In this document: in pieces, positions 18,046 through 26,313 of the stretch
Position numbering within the stretch: the stretch's first letter is position 1
Layout of the letters: every line of letters begins with the position of its first letter
Origin: Paenibacillus lentus
Lineage (GTDB): Bacteria; Bacillota; Bacilli; Paenibacillales; Paenibacillaceae
Direction: 5' to 3'
Length of the DNA: 64,000 nucleotides
NCBI RefSeq assembly: GCF_003931855.1
Contig: NZ_CP034248.1
Location: 3,472,001 to 3,536,000 of the forward strand
Translations under genes and position numbers: made by a program
The notes under the pieces: generated by a model
What the model was told of the DNA's origin: nothing
The model's input: only the letters and a program-made list of their open reading frames with translations
Databases searched by the model: none

Positions 18046-19317
18046 TTGAGTTTATACTATAAATTAACCGGGGCGTTGCTGATCTCATGCCTGCTGCTAA
18101 CATCCTGCACTTCAAATCAGAATGAGGCAATAAGTGCATTTCAGGATGAAGAGGTTGAGGAAGGACAAACCATTACAATAGAGAACCCTGAAGTATTAAT
18201 GGAACAGACGTCTGCCAATAAGGAGGAGGGGAAGCAATACCAAATCCAAACACGGCTTACTGATTTTCATCTTCTTACTGAGAGTGCAGGCATTGCCTGG
18301 GGGTCAACCCGCAGTGAATTACGTCTTTATCTGACTCAGAATAGCGGGAAAACATGGACGAGCATATCTCCAGCTGCCTCTGTACAATTTCCATATCATC
18401 CTAAGTATAACCGCGATATTTTCTTTGTTGATGCATCTCATGGCTGGATCGTTCGCAATTCTGTAGGTTCAAGCGATGCTATCGTATTACGTACGCGGGA
18501 CGGCGGTGCAACCTGGAAGATCGCATCGCTGCCGGGCTCGGATAAAGTTGTTGCGATCTATTTTACGGATGTTAGCCATGGCTGGATATTAGCGTCCAAA
18601 GTACACCCGGAAAAGGAAGAGAAAACGTTATATCAAACGGAAGACGGTGGTGTTACCTGGTCTAAAATCATGACCAGTCCGTCTGATGCCGATGCTGAGC
18701 AGGACCATGTCCTTCCGAATTCCGGAGGCGAGATATCGATGATCTTTCAGGATCGAATGACTGGTTATGTTAGCATGATCAGCTCCGGCATTCCTAAGCT
18801 TTATACTACGAATAATGGAGGCATTAGTTGGTCGGAGGTCGAGGATTTCTTCTCTACGTCCAAATATAAATCTTGCAAGCAGTTTATTGCTGGTGAGATG
18901 CAGTTTTTCTCCAATGAGCCTCTAAACGGCTGGATTCCCGTAGGTTGCGTGAAAGAGGGGAGCACAAAATTCAACGGGTATTATACGGCCGACAATGGAG
19001 CTACCTGGAGTTTAGCGCCATTTTCGTCATTCTGGCAAACCGGATTGAATGAAGCGCTATCGCCTACTTTTGTAAGCAGCGAGGAAGGGTGGCTATTGCA
19101 CAATTCAAAGGTTTACCATACTTTAGATCAAGGCCAGAGTTGGAATGAACTTCCGAAAAGCAAGGTGCTTGTAGAGATCTTGGCCGATTACCCGGAGATC
19201 GTCAAGCTGAGGTTCTCTTCTAATCAGGTAGGCTGGCTGCTCGTCGCTCAAAGCAATCAGAAGCGCTCTTTATTGCTGCAGACCTTAGACGGGGGTATCA
19301 CCTGGCGAGTTCTATAA
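18046..19317 (+). CDS. Lipoprotein with Ycf48/BNR-like beta-propeller repeats
   Basis: A 423-residue protein predicted to be lipid-anchored outside the membrane. TTG at 18046 is favoured by AGTGAGGTG just upstream and gives a compact lipoprotein signal with lipobox LLTSC (about residues 17-21). At least six repeats of the BNR type follow, such as TRDGGATWKI, TEDGGVTWSKI, TNNGGISWSEV, TADNGATWSLA and TLDGGITWRVL, often preceded by GW turns (SHGWIV, EGWLLH). This is the Ycf48 or sialidase-like propeller layout. Function is unknown; such folds usually bind proteins or glycans. Confidence 0.88.
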   Translation: MSLYYKLTGALLISCLLLTSCTSNQNEAISAFQDEEVEEGQTITIENPEVLMEQTSANKEEGKQYQIQTRLTDFHLLTESAGIAWGSTRSELRLYLTQNSGKTWTSISPAASVQFPYHPKYNRDIFFVDASHGWIVRNSVGSSDAIVLRTRDGGATWKIASLPGSDKVVAIYFTDVSHGWILASKVHPEKEEKTLYQTEDGGVTWSKIMTSPSDADAEQDHVLPNSGGEISMIFQDRMTGYVSMISSGIPKLYTTNNGGISWSEVEDFFSTSKYKSCKQFIAGEMQFFSNEPLNGWIPVGCVKEGSTKFNGYYTADNGATWSLAPFSSFWQTGLNEALSPTFVSSEEGWLLHNSKVYHTLDQGQSWNELPKSKVLVEILADYPEIVKLRFSSNQVGWLLVAQSNQKRSLLLQTLDGGITWRVL

Positions 19318-19327
19318 AACAATACAT

Positions 19328-19372
19328 AAAAAGCCATTTTTCTCGTTCATAACGGAAAAAAATGGCTTTTTT
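19328..19372 (+). terminator. Terminator after the propeller lipoprotein gene
   Basis: AAAAGCCATTTTT pairs with AAAAATGGCTTTT over a loop of about 15 bases; T-run follows. Confidence 0.85.
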
Positions 19373-19395
19373 GATATTAAATAAACACAAACGTT

Positions 19396-19439
19396 TGTGA
19401 AAATTATCACATTGTTTAATGAGTAGTATGTGATATATT
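19396..19439 (+). promoter_or_regulatory. TGTGA-N6-TCACA box and promoter of small Cys-rich gene
   Basis: TGTGA-AAATTA-TCACA at 19396-19411 is a perfect Fnr/Crp-family site. A -10-like TATATT lies at 19434-19439 with a weak -35 (TTGTTT, 15-base spacing). With transcription starting near 19446 the box would be centred at about -42, the class II activation position. Confidence 0.65.
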
Positions 19440-19490
19440 TAACTCAGATAGAACAAGAGCTTCACCTACTTGATAATAGGAGTGATAGTT

Positions 19491-19682
19491 ATGAAAACAA
19501 ATAATCAAGATCAAGTAACTCGTAACCTGCTGCAATTTTGCTACCACTGTGAAGATGCTCATTTATGTACGACAGAAGAAATGTGTAAAGCTTGCTGGGC
19601 CGAGAATGGTGTGTACGAGGCTGATACAGAAGCTAAGGGAGCAGAAGAGACCCGTAAATTGTTACAATCCTACTATGCATAA
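19491..19682 (+). CDS. Small cysteine-rich protein, probable metal binder
   Basis: A 63-residue soluble protein of unknown function. ATG 19491 follows AGGAG at eight bases; an in-frame upstream TTG has no ribosome site. Five cysteines form CYHCEDAHLC then CKACW, giving CxxC-x5-C-x5-CxxC, which suits a zinc or iron-sulfur site. The acidic C-terminus lacks cysteines. It is monocistronic, bounded by terminators, with a perfect Fnr-type box upstream, so expression under oxygen limitation is plausible. Confidence 0.8.
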   Translation: MKTNNQDQVTRNLLQFCYHCEDAHLCTTEEMCKACWAENGVYEADTEAKGAEETRKLLQSYYA

Positions 19683-19708
19683 TTTTATATCTAGCGGGCG
19701 ATCAACAT

Positions 19709-19746
19709 AACCTTCGGTTCAAGGCTCAGGGACCGAAGGTTTTTGT
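19709..19746 (+). terminator. Terminator of the small Cys-rich gene
   Basis: AACCTTCGGT pairs with ACCGAAGGTT over a 13-base loop and is followed by a T-run. Confidence 0.88.
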
Positions 19747-19901
19747 TGTTAATAAACAGCGATTCAGAATGGATGAATTAATCCTTGTAGGTATGACAAG
19801 TTTCACTAACCCAGGCATATACATAGAAGAGAAGAATAGGGGCGACAAAAGCACTATGCCCTAATTCTGCTAACCGGCGTGAACATGAGGGAGGGAGAAG
19901 G

Positions 19902-20321
19902 ATGCAATCTTGGGTGGAAATGTTCAGCGTGATGAATACTGCACTTCCGATTTTCTTCATCATCATCCTAGGGATCATTCTCATTTCTGTGGGCCGGGGA
20001 ATACTCAGGTACGCGTCTAACTCGAAACAGCCGCTGCTCATTGTTCCAACAATAATCGTTGGTAAACGTACGGAAGTATCTCATCGCCTAAATACGGATA
20101 CCGCAGTTAGCCATACAGACAGCAGGTACTTTATAACCTTTGAGGTGGAAAGCGGCGATCGCCTTGAGTTTGCAGTGACTGGGCAGGAATATGGACAATG
20201 TGCGGAAGGAGATCAGGGTAAGCTTTCTTTTCAGGGTAAGCGTTACTTAGGATTTGAGCGTTTGGCGAGGTCATCAATGACCATCGATGAGGGGGAGCAC
20301 GATTACAGGCGTAATTATTAG
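19902..20321 (+). CDS. DUF2500 family membrane protein
   Basis: A 139-residue protein with one N-terminal transmembrane helix (about 12-35) and a small soluble domain. The pattern YFITFEVESGDRLEFAVTG, then QEYGQCAEGDQGKLSFQGKR, then YLGFER is the DUF2500 signature. Function of the family is unknown. ATG 19902 follows GGGAGAAGG. It is a single-gene unit ending in a hairpin. Confidence 0.88.
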   Translation: MQSWVEMFSVMNTALPIFFIIILGIILISVGRGILRYASNSKQPLLIVPTIIVGKRTEVSHRLNTDTAVSHTDSRYFITFEVESGDRLEFAVTGQEYGQCAEGDQGKLSFQGKRYLGFERLARSSMTIDEGEHDYRRNY

Positions 20322-20360
20322 AAAAAGATACGGAGCCCAAGCAGGGCAGTATAAATAATA

Positions 20361-20394
20361 AGAGAGCTGTCCTGATTGGGGCGGCTCTCTTTAT
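20361..20394 (+). terminator. Terminator between DUF2500 and FAD oxidoreductase genes
   Basis: AGAGAGC and GGCTCTCT enclose a GTCC/GGGC inner stem between two convergent genes, so it can serve both directions. Confidence 0.75.
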
Positions 20395-20400
20395 ACTTTC

Positions 20401-21729
20401 TTAAGAATAAGATAGTGCTTTGATTTGGGCCGTGCTTGCCAGAATATCCTGGGCGACTTTGCGTCCACTCGAGAATGCCCGTTCTGCCAGTTCGCCCTTA
20501 CCCTCGCAGCCGTCTCCACAGAAATAGAATGGAACTTGATCCAGCTGATTCGGCAGAAGCTTATTTGTGTGGATATTCTTTACGCTAGCGACCATTGCTT
20601 TTTTGCTTACCCGCTTGACGGTTGTATTATCGCGCCAACCCGGATAGTATGTGTCGAAAAGCGCTTCCATTTGTAAGGTTTTGCTCTCTAGATATTGTTT
20701 CTTCTGATCATCATCTACGAAATCATCGTTTAAATAGGCGATGCCTTGCAGTAACTGACCGCCCTCAGGGACAACAGTATGATCTGTAGCCGAAACGTCA
20801 CTGATAAACAGTTTGTTGTTCATGTCACTTATATAATGGAAAGGACGATTGAGAACCTTGGAGAATCCAACATCATATACAAGTACTTCAGTGGATGTAT
20901 TATTCTTGTAGGGTTCAAGCGAATTGCCCCATGGTGTTGATTCTAGCAGCTTGGCAACCTGCTGTACTGGCATGGCGAAAATGACTTGATCAAAGACTAA
21001 TGATTCGCGAGTTTTAGTATGAAGTAGAAATTTGTCATTTTCCATCGTGATCGACTCAACAGGTTCCTTTACGGCAATTTCCCAATTCTGGTTCTGGGAA
21101 ATTTTACCCACTAACTGATTTGTGATGGTGGACCAGCTGCCAAGAATGTAGTTAACCGGCTTATGGGAGAGAAACAGGTTCTGATAATATTCAGCGATCA
21201 CCTCGCCCGACACTCGCCTCGCTTCTTCAGGAGTAATGAAGAAGTTAGAGCTAACTAAATGTTCCCACAGCTCTTTGACATCAGGGGAGGCATTGGATTT
21301 ATTCAAATAGTCACCTAACGTCGGGTAATTCTTCAACTGATGAATGTTAGTGATCACAGCGGCTATTTCGGCAACGAAGCGAAACTTCTCCATCGTTGTA
21401 AGGACGCCGGTCTTCATAATATTTACGAAATCAAGTGGAGCGGGAGTAAGTTGACCATGTTTAGCATATACGACATTACGCTTATCCACCTGCTTGCTAT
21501 GAAAGCGAAGGTTGAGCTCATTTTCCATATTAAGCAACGTGTGTCTGTCCATGCCGTAAACTGCATGTGCCCCATAATTTAGTGTGAAACCTGATTTCTC
21601 ATAAGTAAAGGCTCTTCCACCCAACTGTGGGCTACGTTCGAACAATGTTCCTTGTATACCCGGACTGTCGGACAGATAAGCAGCGGCTGTTAATCCAGAA
21701 AGTCCACCGCCAACAATCGCGATTCTCAT
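20401..21729 (-). CDS. FAD-dependent oxidoreductase, phytoene desaturase/PPO-like
   Basis: Flavin amine-oxidase superfamily protein of 442 residues. ATG 21729 follows GGGAGG and gives MRIAIVGGGLSGLTAAAYL, a Rossmann FAD motif right at the N-terminus; an upstream in-frame start would add residues before it. FERSPQLGGRAFTYE is the second dinucleotide-binding segment, and a C-terminal FYFCGDGCEGKG is the FAD-closing motif. Relatives include protoporphyrinogen oxidase and carotenoid desaturases, but there are no haem or carotenoid genes nearby, so the substrate is open. Confidence 0.85.
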   Translation of the reverse strand: MRIAIVGGGLSGLTAAAYLSDSPGIQGTLFERSPQLGGRAFTYEKSGFTLNYGAHAVYGMDRHTLLNMENELNLRFHSKQVDKRNVVYAKHGQLTPAPLDFVNIMKTGVLTTMEKFRFVAEIAAVITNIHQLKNYPTLGDYLNKSNASPDVKELWEHLVSSNFFITPEEARRVSGEVIAEYYQNLFLSHKPVNYILGSWSTITNQLVGKISQNQNWEIAVKEPVESITMENDKFLLHTKTRESLVFDQVIFAMPVQQVAKLLESTPWGNSLEPYKNNTSTEVLVYDVGFSKVLNRPFHYISDMNNKLFISDVSATDHTVVPEGGQLLQGIAYLNDDFVDDDQKKQYLESKTLQMEALFDTYYPGWRDNTTVKRVSKKAMVASVKNIHTNKLLPNQLDQVPFYFCGDGCEGKGELAERAFSSGRKVAQDILASTAQIKALSYS

Positions 21730-21961
21730 TAGTCGTACCTCCCGTTCGTTTTGTGAAACGGCAATAGCAACCGTTTCTCGCAACATATTGCTCCGAATCG
21801 AAGCATCAATTCACTATTAGTATATGCTATTCATGTAAGCGCGTCCATAGAAATAGACACGATTTGTTCAAATTTGTAATCGTATTCATCCCATTTTCTG
21901 GTGATACTGGCTTGACGATTCGGTTAAAGCAAAAAAATAGGCACAAAAATGGGCAAATGCA

Positions 21962-21970
21962 CATAGTATA
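21962..21970 (+). promoter_or_regulatory. Possible sporulation sigma-K/E -10 element before cwlJ
   Basis: CATAGTATA matches the CATANNNTA -10 of sigma-K and roughly the sigma-E -10, with CACA about 17 bases upstream as a possible -35. Transcription would start near 21977, leaving a leader of about 28 bases. Weak evidence on sequence alone; the gene's sporulation role makes it credible. Confidence 0.4.
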
Positions 21971-22004
21971 TATCGTTCATAAGAGACTGAAGGAGGAAAG
22001 CCCG

Positions 22005-22427
22005 TTGGCTGTCATAAAAGCAAACTCTGGGGATATCAGACTGTTGGCTCGACTCATGCGCGCTGAAGCTGAGGGGGAAGGTGAGCAGGGCATGATGATG
22101 GTCGGCAATGTTGGAGTTAACCGTATTCTTGGCAATTGCCTCGACTTTAGAGACATACGCAACATGAATCAAATGGTATTCCAATCACCAGGCGGATTTG
22201 AAGCTACTCAGAAAGGGTATTTCTATCAAAGAGCCCGTAATGCCGACATACGCTTAGCAGAGAGGGTAGTTAACGGAGAGCGTGTATGGCCTGCCAGTAA
22301 CGCATTATGGTTTTTCAGGCCCGCAGGCGATTGCCCGGCTACATGGTACAATCAGCAGAACACAGGAAGGTTTAAGTCTCATTGTTTCTTTACCCCTAGT
22401 TTTGATGATTGTCCATCCGTATTCTAG
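22005..22427 (+). CDS. cwlJ: Spore cortex-lytic enzyme CwlJ
   Basis: Cell-wall hydrolase that degrades spore cortex during germination and is activated by Ca-dipicolinate. TTG 22005 is chosen because AAGGAGGAAAG lies just upstream, and the product then begins AVIKANSGDIRLLARL like Bacillus CwlJ. The resulting 140 residues match the usual 140-142. The conserved core MRAEAEGEGEQG, YFYQRAR, WPASNALWFFRP and KSHCFFTP is intact. No signal peptide, as expected for a mother-cell product. It is directly followed by gerQ, needed for its placement in the coat. Confidence 0.95.
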   Translation: MAVIKANSGDIRLLARLMRAEAEGEGEQGMMMVGNVGVNRILGNCLDFRDIRNMNQMVFQSPGGFEATQKGYFYQRARNADIRLAERVVNGERVWPASNALWFFRPAGDCPATWYNQQNTGRFKSHCFFTPSFDDCPSVF

Positions 22428-22484
22428 GTGATGTTTAATTTTATTAATAAGTAAGAACCATATTTATGAGGAGGTTTTTGATCC

Positions 22485-22940
22485 ATGTACAATCCAAACT
22501 ATCAGCCCGTGACTTATAAAATTGGCAGTGGCCAATCTGGTGCCTACGGCGGTGGGAGCAGTTATCCTGCTCAATATTCAATGCAAGGTGGAATGTCTTA
22601 TCCGCCCCAGGTACCCAGCGGCAGCCCGATGACGACGGCGGGGACAGTTGTTCCGACAGCGATTCCTCAGTTTGAGCAATCGTATATCGAGAACATTTTA
22701 CGTTTGAATTTAGGCAAGATAGGCACTTTTTACATGACCTATGAGAATAACTCCGAATGGAACGCAAAAGTATTTAAAGGGGTACTCGAAGCTGCGGGCC
22801 GTGATCATATTATTATCAGCGATCCGACAACTGGAGTACGTACGATTCTACTTATGGTGAACTTCGATTATGCTACTTTCGATGAGCCATTGGCTTACCA
22901 ATATCCAGGAACGATCGGAAATCCGCAATCAGCAAGATAA
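22485..22940 (+). CDS. gerQ: Spore coat protein GerQ
   Basis: Inner-coat protein required for CwlJ localisation and crosslinked by transglutaminase in B. subtilis. The 151 residues comprise a low-complexity Gly/Ser/Tyr/Pro N-terminus (about 1-60) and the conserved GerQ domain (about 65-140), with YIENILRLNLGKIGTFYMTY, WNAKVFKGVLEAAGRDHI and DPTTGVRTILLMVNFDYATF. GAGGAGG precedes the ATG. It lies 57 bases after cwlJ without a terminator between, so the two are probably cotranscribed. Confidence 0.96.
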   Translation: MYNPNYQPVTYKIGSGQSGAYGGGSSYPAQYSMQGGMSYPPQVPSGSPMTTAGTVVPTAIPQFEQSYIENILRLNLGKIGTFYMTYENNSEWNAKVFKGVLEAAGRDHIIISDPTTGVRTILLMVNFDYATFDEPLAYQYPGTIGNPQSAR

Positions 22941-22969
22941 TAGATCTTAAACAATAGTATCTGTGTTTA

Positions 22970-23003
22970 AACAAGGTTGTCCTTTTTAAAGGGCGACCTT
23001 GTT
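22970..23003 (+). terminator. Terminator after gerQ
   Basis: AACAAGGT and ACCTTGTT flank an inner GTCC/GGGC stem with a TTTTTAAA loop. Nothing gene-like is seen from here to the promoter at 23159. Confidence 0.82.
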
Positions 23004-23158
23004 GTGATTGCTACTTCTTTCGGGCATGGGACTGCGAAATAGCATTAAACTAGTCGGAAAAGCTAGTAAAAGCAATGTACGGCTGTATCAACAGTAACTT
23101 TCTAGGGAAAACAAAATAAATTAGCCTTGTACTCTTGTCTGGTGTCATACGATGCCGT

Positions 23159-23186
23159 TTGACTGTGTAGTGTATAATAATATAAT
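23159..23186 (+). promoter_or_regulatory. Sigma-A promoter of the CNNM/CBS protein gene
   Basis: TTGACT (23159-23164) and TATAAT (23181-23186) are 16 bases apart. The transcript would have a leader of about 95 bases, containing a perfect AAGGAGG at 23238-23244 that lies 43 bases before the annotated start. Confidence 0.8.
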
Positions 23187-23286
23187 TAGATGTAAAGGTC
23201 ATGAACCTGTGTCACATTCAAATTAATTCAAACCGCGAAGGAGGTGTACCTGTTCTCCGCATTGGAAAGCGGGAATAGGAAACGTA

Positions 23287-24609
23287 TTGAGTGACCCTTT
23301 ACCGAGTATTTATCATGTAGGACTTATGGTGATATTAGTTCTGCTTAACGGATTTTTCGTCTCGGCTGAATTTGCGATTGTGAAAGTTCGCGCAGGCCGA
23401 ATCGATACCTTGATTGAAGAGGGAAAGAAGAGCGCAATGACGGCTAAAGGACTCATGAGTCGCCTGGACGGCTATTTGTCCGCCTGCCAGTTGGGTATTA
23501 CGCTTAGCTCTCTTGGTCTCGGATGGCTTGGTGAGCCAGTTGTGGCACGTCTGCTGAATCCGATTTTTCAGCTAACGGGAATAGGGAGTAAGACCGCTTA
23601 TACTATTTCATTAATTACTGCATTCTTAATTATCGCTGTGATCCATATCGTATTAGGTGAGCTTGCACCGAAGACCGTTGCAGTTCGCAATGCAGAGAAA
23701 GTCACGCTGTTATCGGCACGCCCTATGCAAGTATTCTATAAGCTAATGTATCCGATGATTTGGGTGCTGAATAGCATGTCATCCGGCCTGCTTAAAATGT
23801 TTGGCATCGCACCGCTCAAAGAGCAGTATGACTCTGCCCATACGGAGGAAGAGATCAGGGGGATGATGAAGGAAAGCAGCGAGATTGGCCTAATTGATAG
23901 TACGGAGATGTCACTCGTCGACAACATCTTTGAATTTGCAGATACAACAGCACGAGAAATTATGATACCTCGTACCGAAATGATCTGTTTATATACTCAG
24001 AATACGCTGCGCGAAAATCTAGAAATCGCCTTGGAAGGAACACGAACACGTTATCCAGTATGTGCTGACGATAAGGATCACGTGATTGGTTTTATTCATA
24101 TAAAAGATTTAATCCGTTCGAACTCAGCAAATTATTTAGATTTGCTTCGACCGATCATGGCCGTGCCTGAATCGACTCCGATCAGTGATTTGATGAAGCG
24201 TATGCAGCGCAATAAGACGCAAATTGCTATCTTGATCGATGAATATGGCGGTACTTCAGGTCTTGTCACGCTTGAAGATATTGTAGAGGAAATCGTTGGA
24301 GAAATTCAAGATGAATTCGACGAGGAACGGCCTGGCATCGAACAAGTAGGAGAGGATTCATATTCCATTGATGGACTTATGCTGATTGAAGCGGTGAACG
24401 ATCGATTCGGACTAGAGCTCGATTCCGATGATTTTGATACGATCGGAGGATGGTTATATTCAAGAATCCAAGTATTGCCGCCTCAGGTTGGACAGTCTGT
24501 GGAATATGGTGGTTATTTGTATATGGTCGAACAAACCGACAACAAGAGAATATCACGTGTAAGGCTCGTCAAGCAGGAGTTGATTCCCTTTGAGGGAGCG
24601 GGCGCGTAA
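23287..24609 (+). CDS. Hemolysin/CorC family CNNM-CBS membrane protein
   Basis: Integral membrane protein of 440 residues. A CNNM/DUF21 transmembrane domain (about 10-195; FVSAEFAIVKVR, GELAPKTVAVRNAE) is followed by a CBS pair (about 215-330; MIPRTEMICLY, DEYGGTSGLVTLEDIVEEIVG) and a C-terminal CorC_HlyC domain (about 345-430). Relatives export magnesium or other divalent cations in bacteria. The TTG at 23287 lacks a good ribosome site of its own; the only strong one is 43 bases upstream, see findings. No M-box or ykoK riboswitch was recognised in the leader. Confidence 0.92.
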   Translation: MSDPLPSIYHVGLMVILVLLNGFFVSAEFAIVKVRAGRIDTLIEEGKKSAMTAKGLMSRLDGYLSACQLGITLSSLGLGWLGEPVVARLLNPIFQLTGIGSKTAYTISLITAFLIIAVIHIVLGELAPKTVAVRNAEKVTLLSARPMQVFYKLMYPMIWVLNSMSSGLLKMFGIAPLKEQYDSAHTEEEIRGMMKESSEIGLIDSTEMSLVDNIFEFADTTAREIMIPRTEMICLYTQNTLRENLEIALEGTRTRYPVCADDKDHVIGFIHIKDLIRSNSANYLDLLRPIMAVPESTPISDLMKRMQRNKTQIAILIDEYGGTSGLVTLEDIVEEIVGEIQDEFDEERPGIEQVGEDSYSIDGLMLIEAVNDRFGLELDSDDFDTIGGWLYSRIQVLPPQVGQSVEYGGYLYMVEQTDNKRISRVRLVKQELIPFEGAGA

Positions 24610-24625
24610 CTATATAATGTTTGAT

Positions 24626-24657
24626 AAGAAGGGTGTCCAACTAGGACACCCTTCTTT
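24626..24657. terminator. Bidirectional terminator
   Basis: GAAGGGTGTCC and GGACACCCTTC form a perfect 11-bp stem with a five-base loop, flanked by A-rich and T-rich ends, between two convergent genes. Confidence 0.9.
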
Positions 24658-24662
24658 CACAA

Positions 24663-25508
24663 TTAAATCTCCAGACCGTTGGCGATCTTGAGTAGGTCGG
24701 TTTTATCTAATTGTCCGGCAGCCAGGAAGTAGATGTCTCCGATCATAAAGGTTATTTGGGCTGTTTTTCCCGGCGTATAGTAAGCAACGGTTCCGTTATT
24801 TAAGGTGACCGTCTCGATGTTCTCCTCGTATGGCATCCGAATCATCTCATCTTCCTTTAGTGACTTAAACATCATTGTCAATTGCCCTTGGTCCTTCGTT
24901 TCGAATAATAAATATACGCCTTCGATCAAGTTGGTATTTACGGTATCCGGTGAAGAACTCAGTGTGTTAATTAATTCTGCTGAATTAAACATATAGCTCT
25001 CCGGCAGATATGTGATCTTTGGCAGCTCAAAAGGCAGGCTGTCACGAAGGTCTGCCAGATGCGTCTTCATGGACATAGGAAATAATTTAGGGCACGGCAG
25101 CTCCTCAGGATGCGTCGCGTCTTCGGATGAATCATTTGCGAACGCTACGTTATTATCTTTTAGTTGGCGACCATTCCCAAAAATAATTTGGCTCATGCCG
25201 TTTCCAAAGTTCCTTAATTCCTGGTAAATAGGCGAGACTGCTTGTGTCACAATGGGCGGCGTAAATAATACTGCACTAAACAATACGAAGGCAGTAAATA
25301 CGGTGATTACCTCGTATCGTCGCAGCCATTGTCGTGCTTTTCGGCGTTTAGCTAGCTTCAGAAGCCGGGGCTGGATTTTGCTCCAGGATTGTTGCTTATA
25401 ACCATCTGTATAGAGAGGAAGCTCCCTGGCGGCCTCTTCAAAAGCTTCATCAAACAGGACGTTAAACTCCGCGGGATATACGGGTTCGCGGGGACTGCTT
25501 CGTTTCAA
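24663..25508 (-). CDS. Probable anti-sigma factor with DUF4367-like C-terminus
   Basis: A membrane protein of 281 residues encoded right after a sigma factor. The first 85 residues are cytoplasmic, a single transmembrane helix lies at about 70-92 (VITVFTAFVLFSAVLF), and the outer part ends in DIYFLAAGQLDKTDLLKIANGLEI, like DUF4367. TTG 25508 is the likely start, giving a 47-base overlap with the sigma gene; the ribosome site (GGGGTG) is weak, so expression may depend on translation of the sigma gene. No zinc-binding HxxxCxxC motif is seen, so it is not a ZAS-type anti-sigma. Confidence 0.78.
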   Translation of the reverse strand: MKRSSPREPVYPAEFNVLFDEAFEEAARELPLYTDGYKQQSWSKIQPRLLKLAKRRKARQWLRRYEVITVFTAFVLFSAVLFTPPIVTQAVSPIYQELRNFGNGMSQIIFGNGRQLKDNNVAFANDSSEDATHPEELPCPKLFPMSMKTHLADLRDSLPFELPKITYLPESYMFNSAELINTLSSSPDTVNTNLIEGVYLLFETKDQGQLTMMFKSLKEDEMIRMPYEENIETVTLNNGTVAYYTPGKTAQITFMIGDIYFLAAGQLDKTDLLKIANGLEI

Positions 25509-26076
25509 TATGGTCACCCCACTCTTTAAACAGCATTTTTTTGATTCCTTCTCGGGTACGGTGCAATCGCTGCCTGACGACATCTTCACTGACGTTCAGC
25601 CTTTCGGCGATTTCTTTATAGCTCAGACCCAGCTTCCAGCGATATTCCATCAATAATCGGTATTCCGGCTTTAGCTTTTTTAAGTGTTCGACAATAGCCT
25701 CTTCCATTAATTTGGTTTCAACCATGGTCTCGACAGAGCAGGCCGAGTTGATGAAAGGATCTATTTCTATATAAACACTGTCCGTATCCAAATGGTTACG
25801 GTACTTTTTACTTTTTCTTAAAAAATTAATAGCTGTATTTCGGGTAACAACCTTTAGCCAGGATTTCATTCCAACTTCGCTGTCGAAGGCAGGCTTATTA
25901 TCTACGACTTTGAGAAAAGCTTCTTGTATAATGTCTTCCGTTGTTTGATGATCCTTAACGATATAATAGACAGATCCATAAACAAGATCGTAGAAAGCAT
26001 AATAAATCTCTTCCTGAACGTTCTCCGCCAAGTCGTTGAAATCAGCGACGAGCAACCACTTCAGGCGTTCAGACAT
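25462..26076 (-). CDS. Sigma-70 family RNA polymerase sigma factor (ECF type)
   Basis: Alternative sigma factor of 204 residues. ATG 26076 follows GGAGAGGAGAAAATC; further upstream codons in frame lack a ribosome site. Region 2 is about residues 18-90 (VYYIVKDHQTTEDIIQEAF, WLKVVTRNTAINFLR) and region 4 about 130-185 (LSYKEIAERLNVSEDVVRQR). Its partner anti-sigma overlaps its 3' end. The signal and the target promoter cannot be inferred. Confidence 0.92.
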   Translation of the reverse strand: MSERLKWLLVADFNDLAENVQEEIYYAFYDLVYGSVYYIVKDHQTTEDIIQEAFLKVVDNKPAFDSEVGMKSWLKVVTRNTAINFLRKSKKYRNHLDTDSVYIEIDPFINSACSVETMVETKLMEEAIVEHLKKLKPEYRLLMEYRWKLGLSYKEIAERLNVSEDVVRQRLHRTREGIKKMLFKEWGDHIETKQSPRTRISRGV

Positions 26077-26313
26077 GATTTTCTCCTCTCCAATTCCATA
26101 AAACCATATTTCATATTCACCTATTAGCATTCTACATGATTTTTGGTGTCAGAGGAATCTTTTCCCTATAAAAGAAAACTTAAACTGAATTGTGAATCTT
26201 TCTATTCATCTGTTTTGGGGAGATGACGCGAGGAAGACTTTAATCTACAATGGAGTAGTTGATTGTCCTACAAATAGAAATGGTTGCATCAGGAGAGGAG
26301 CTGTGCAAGTAAC

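Noticed and set aside
23187..23286. Magnesium (M-box) riboswitch before the CNNM/CBS gene
   Set aside because: The leader is only about 95 bases and shows none of the conserved M-box blocks or a terminator.
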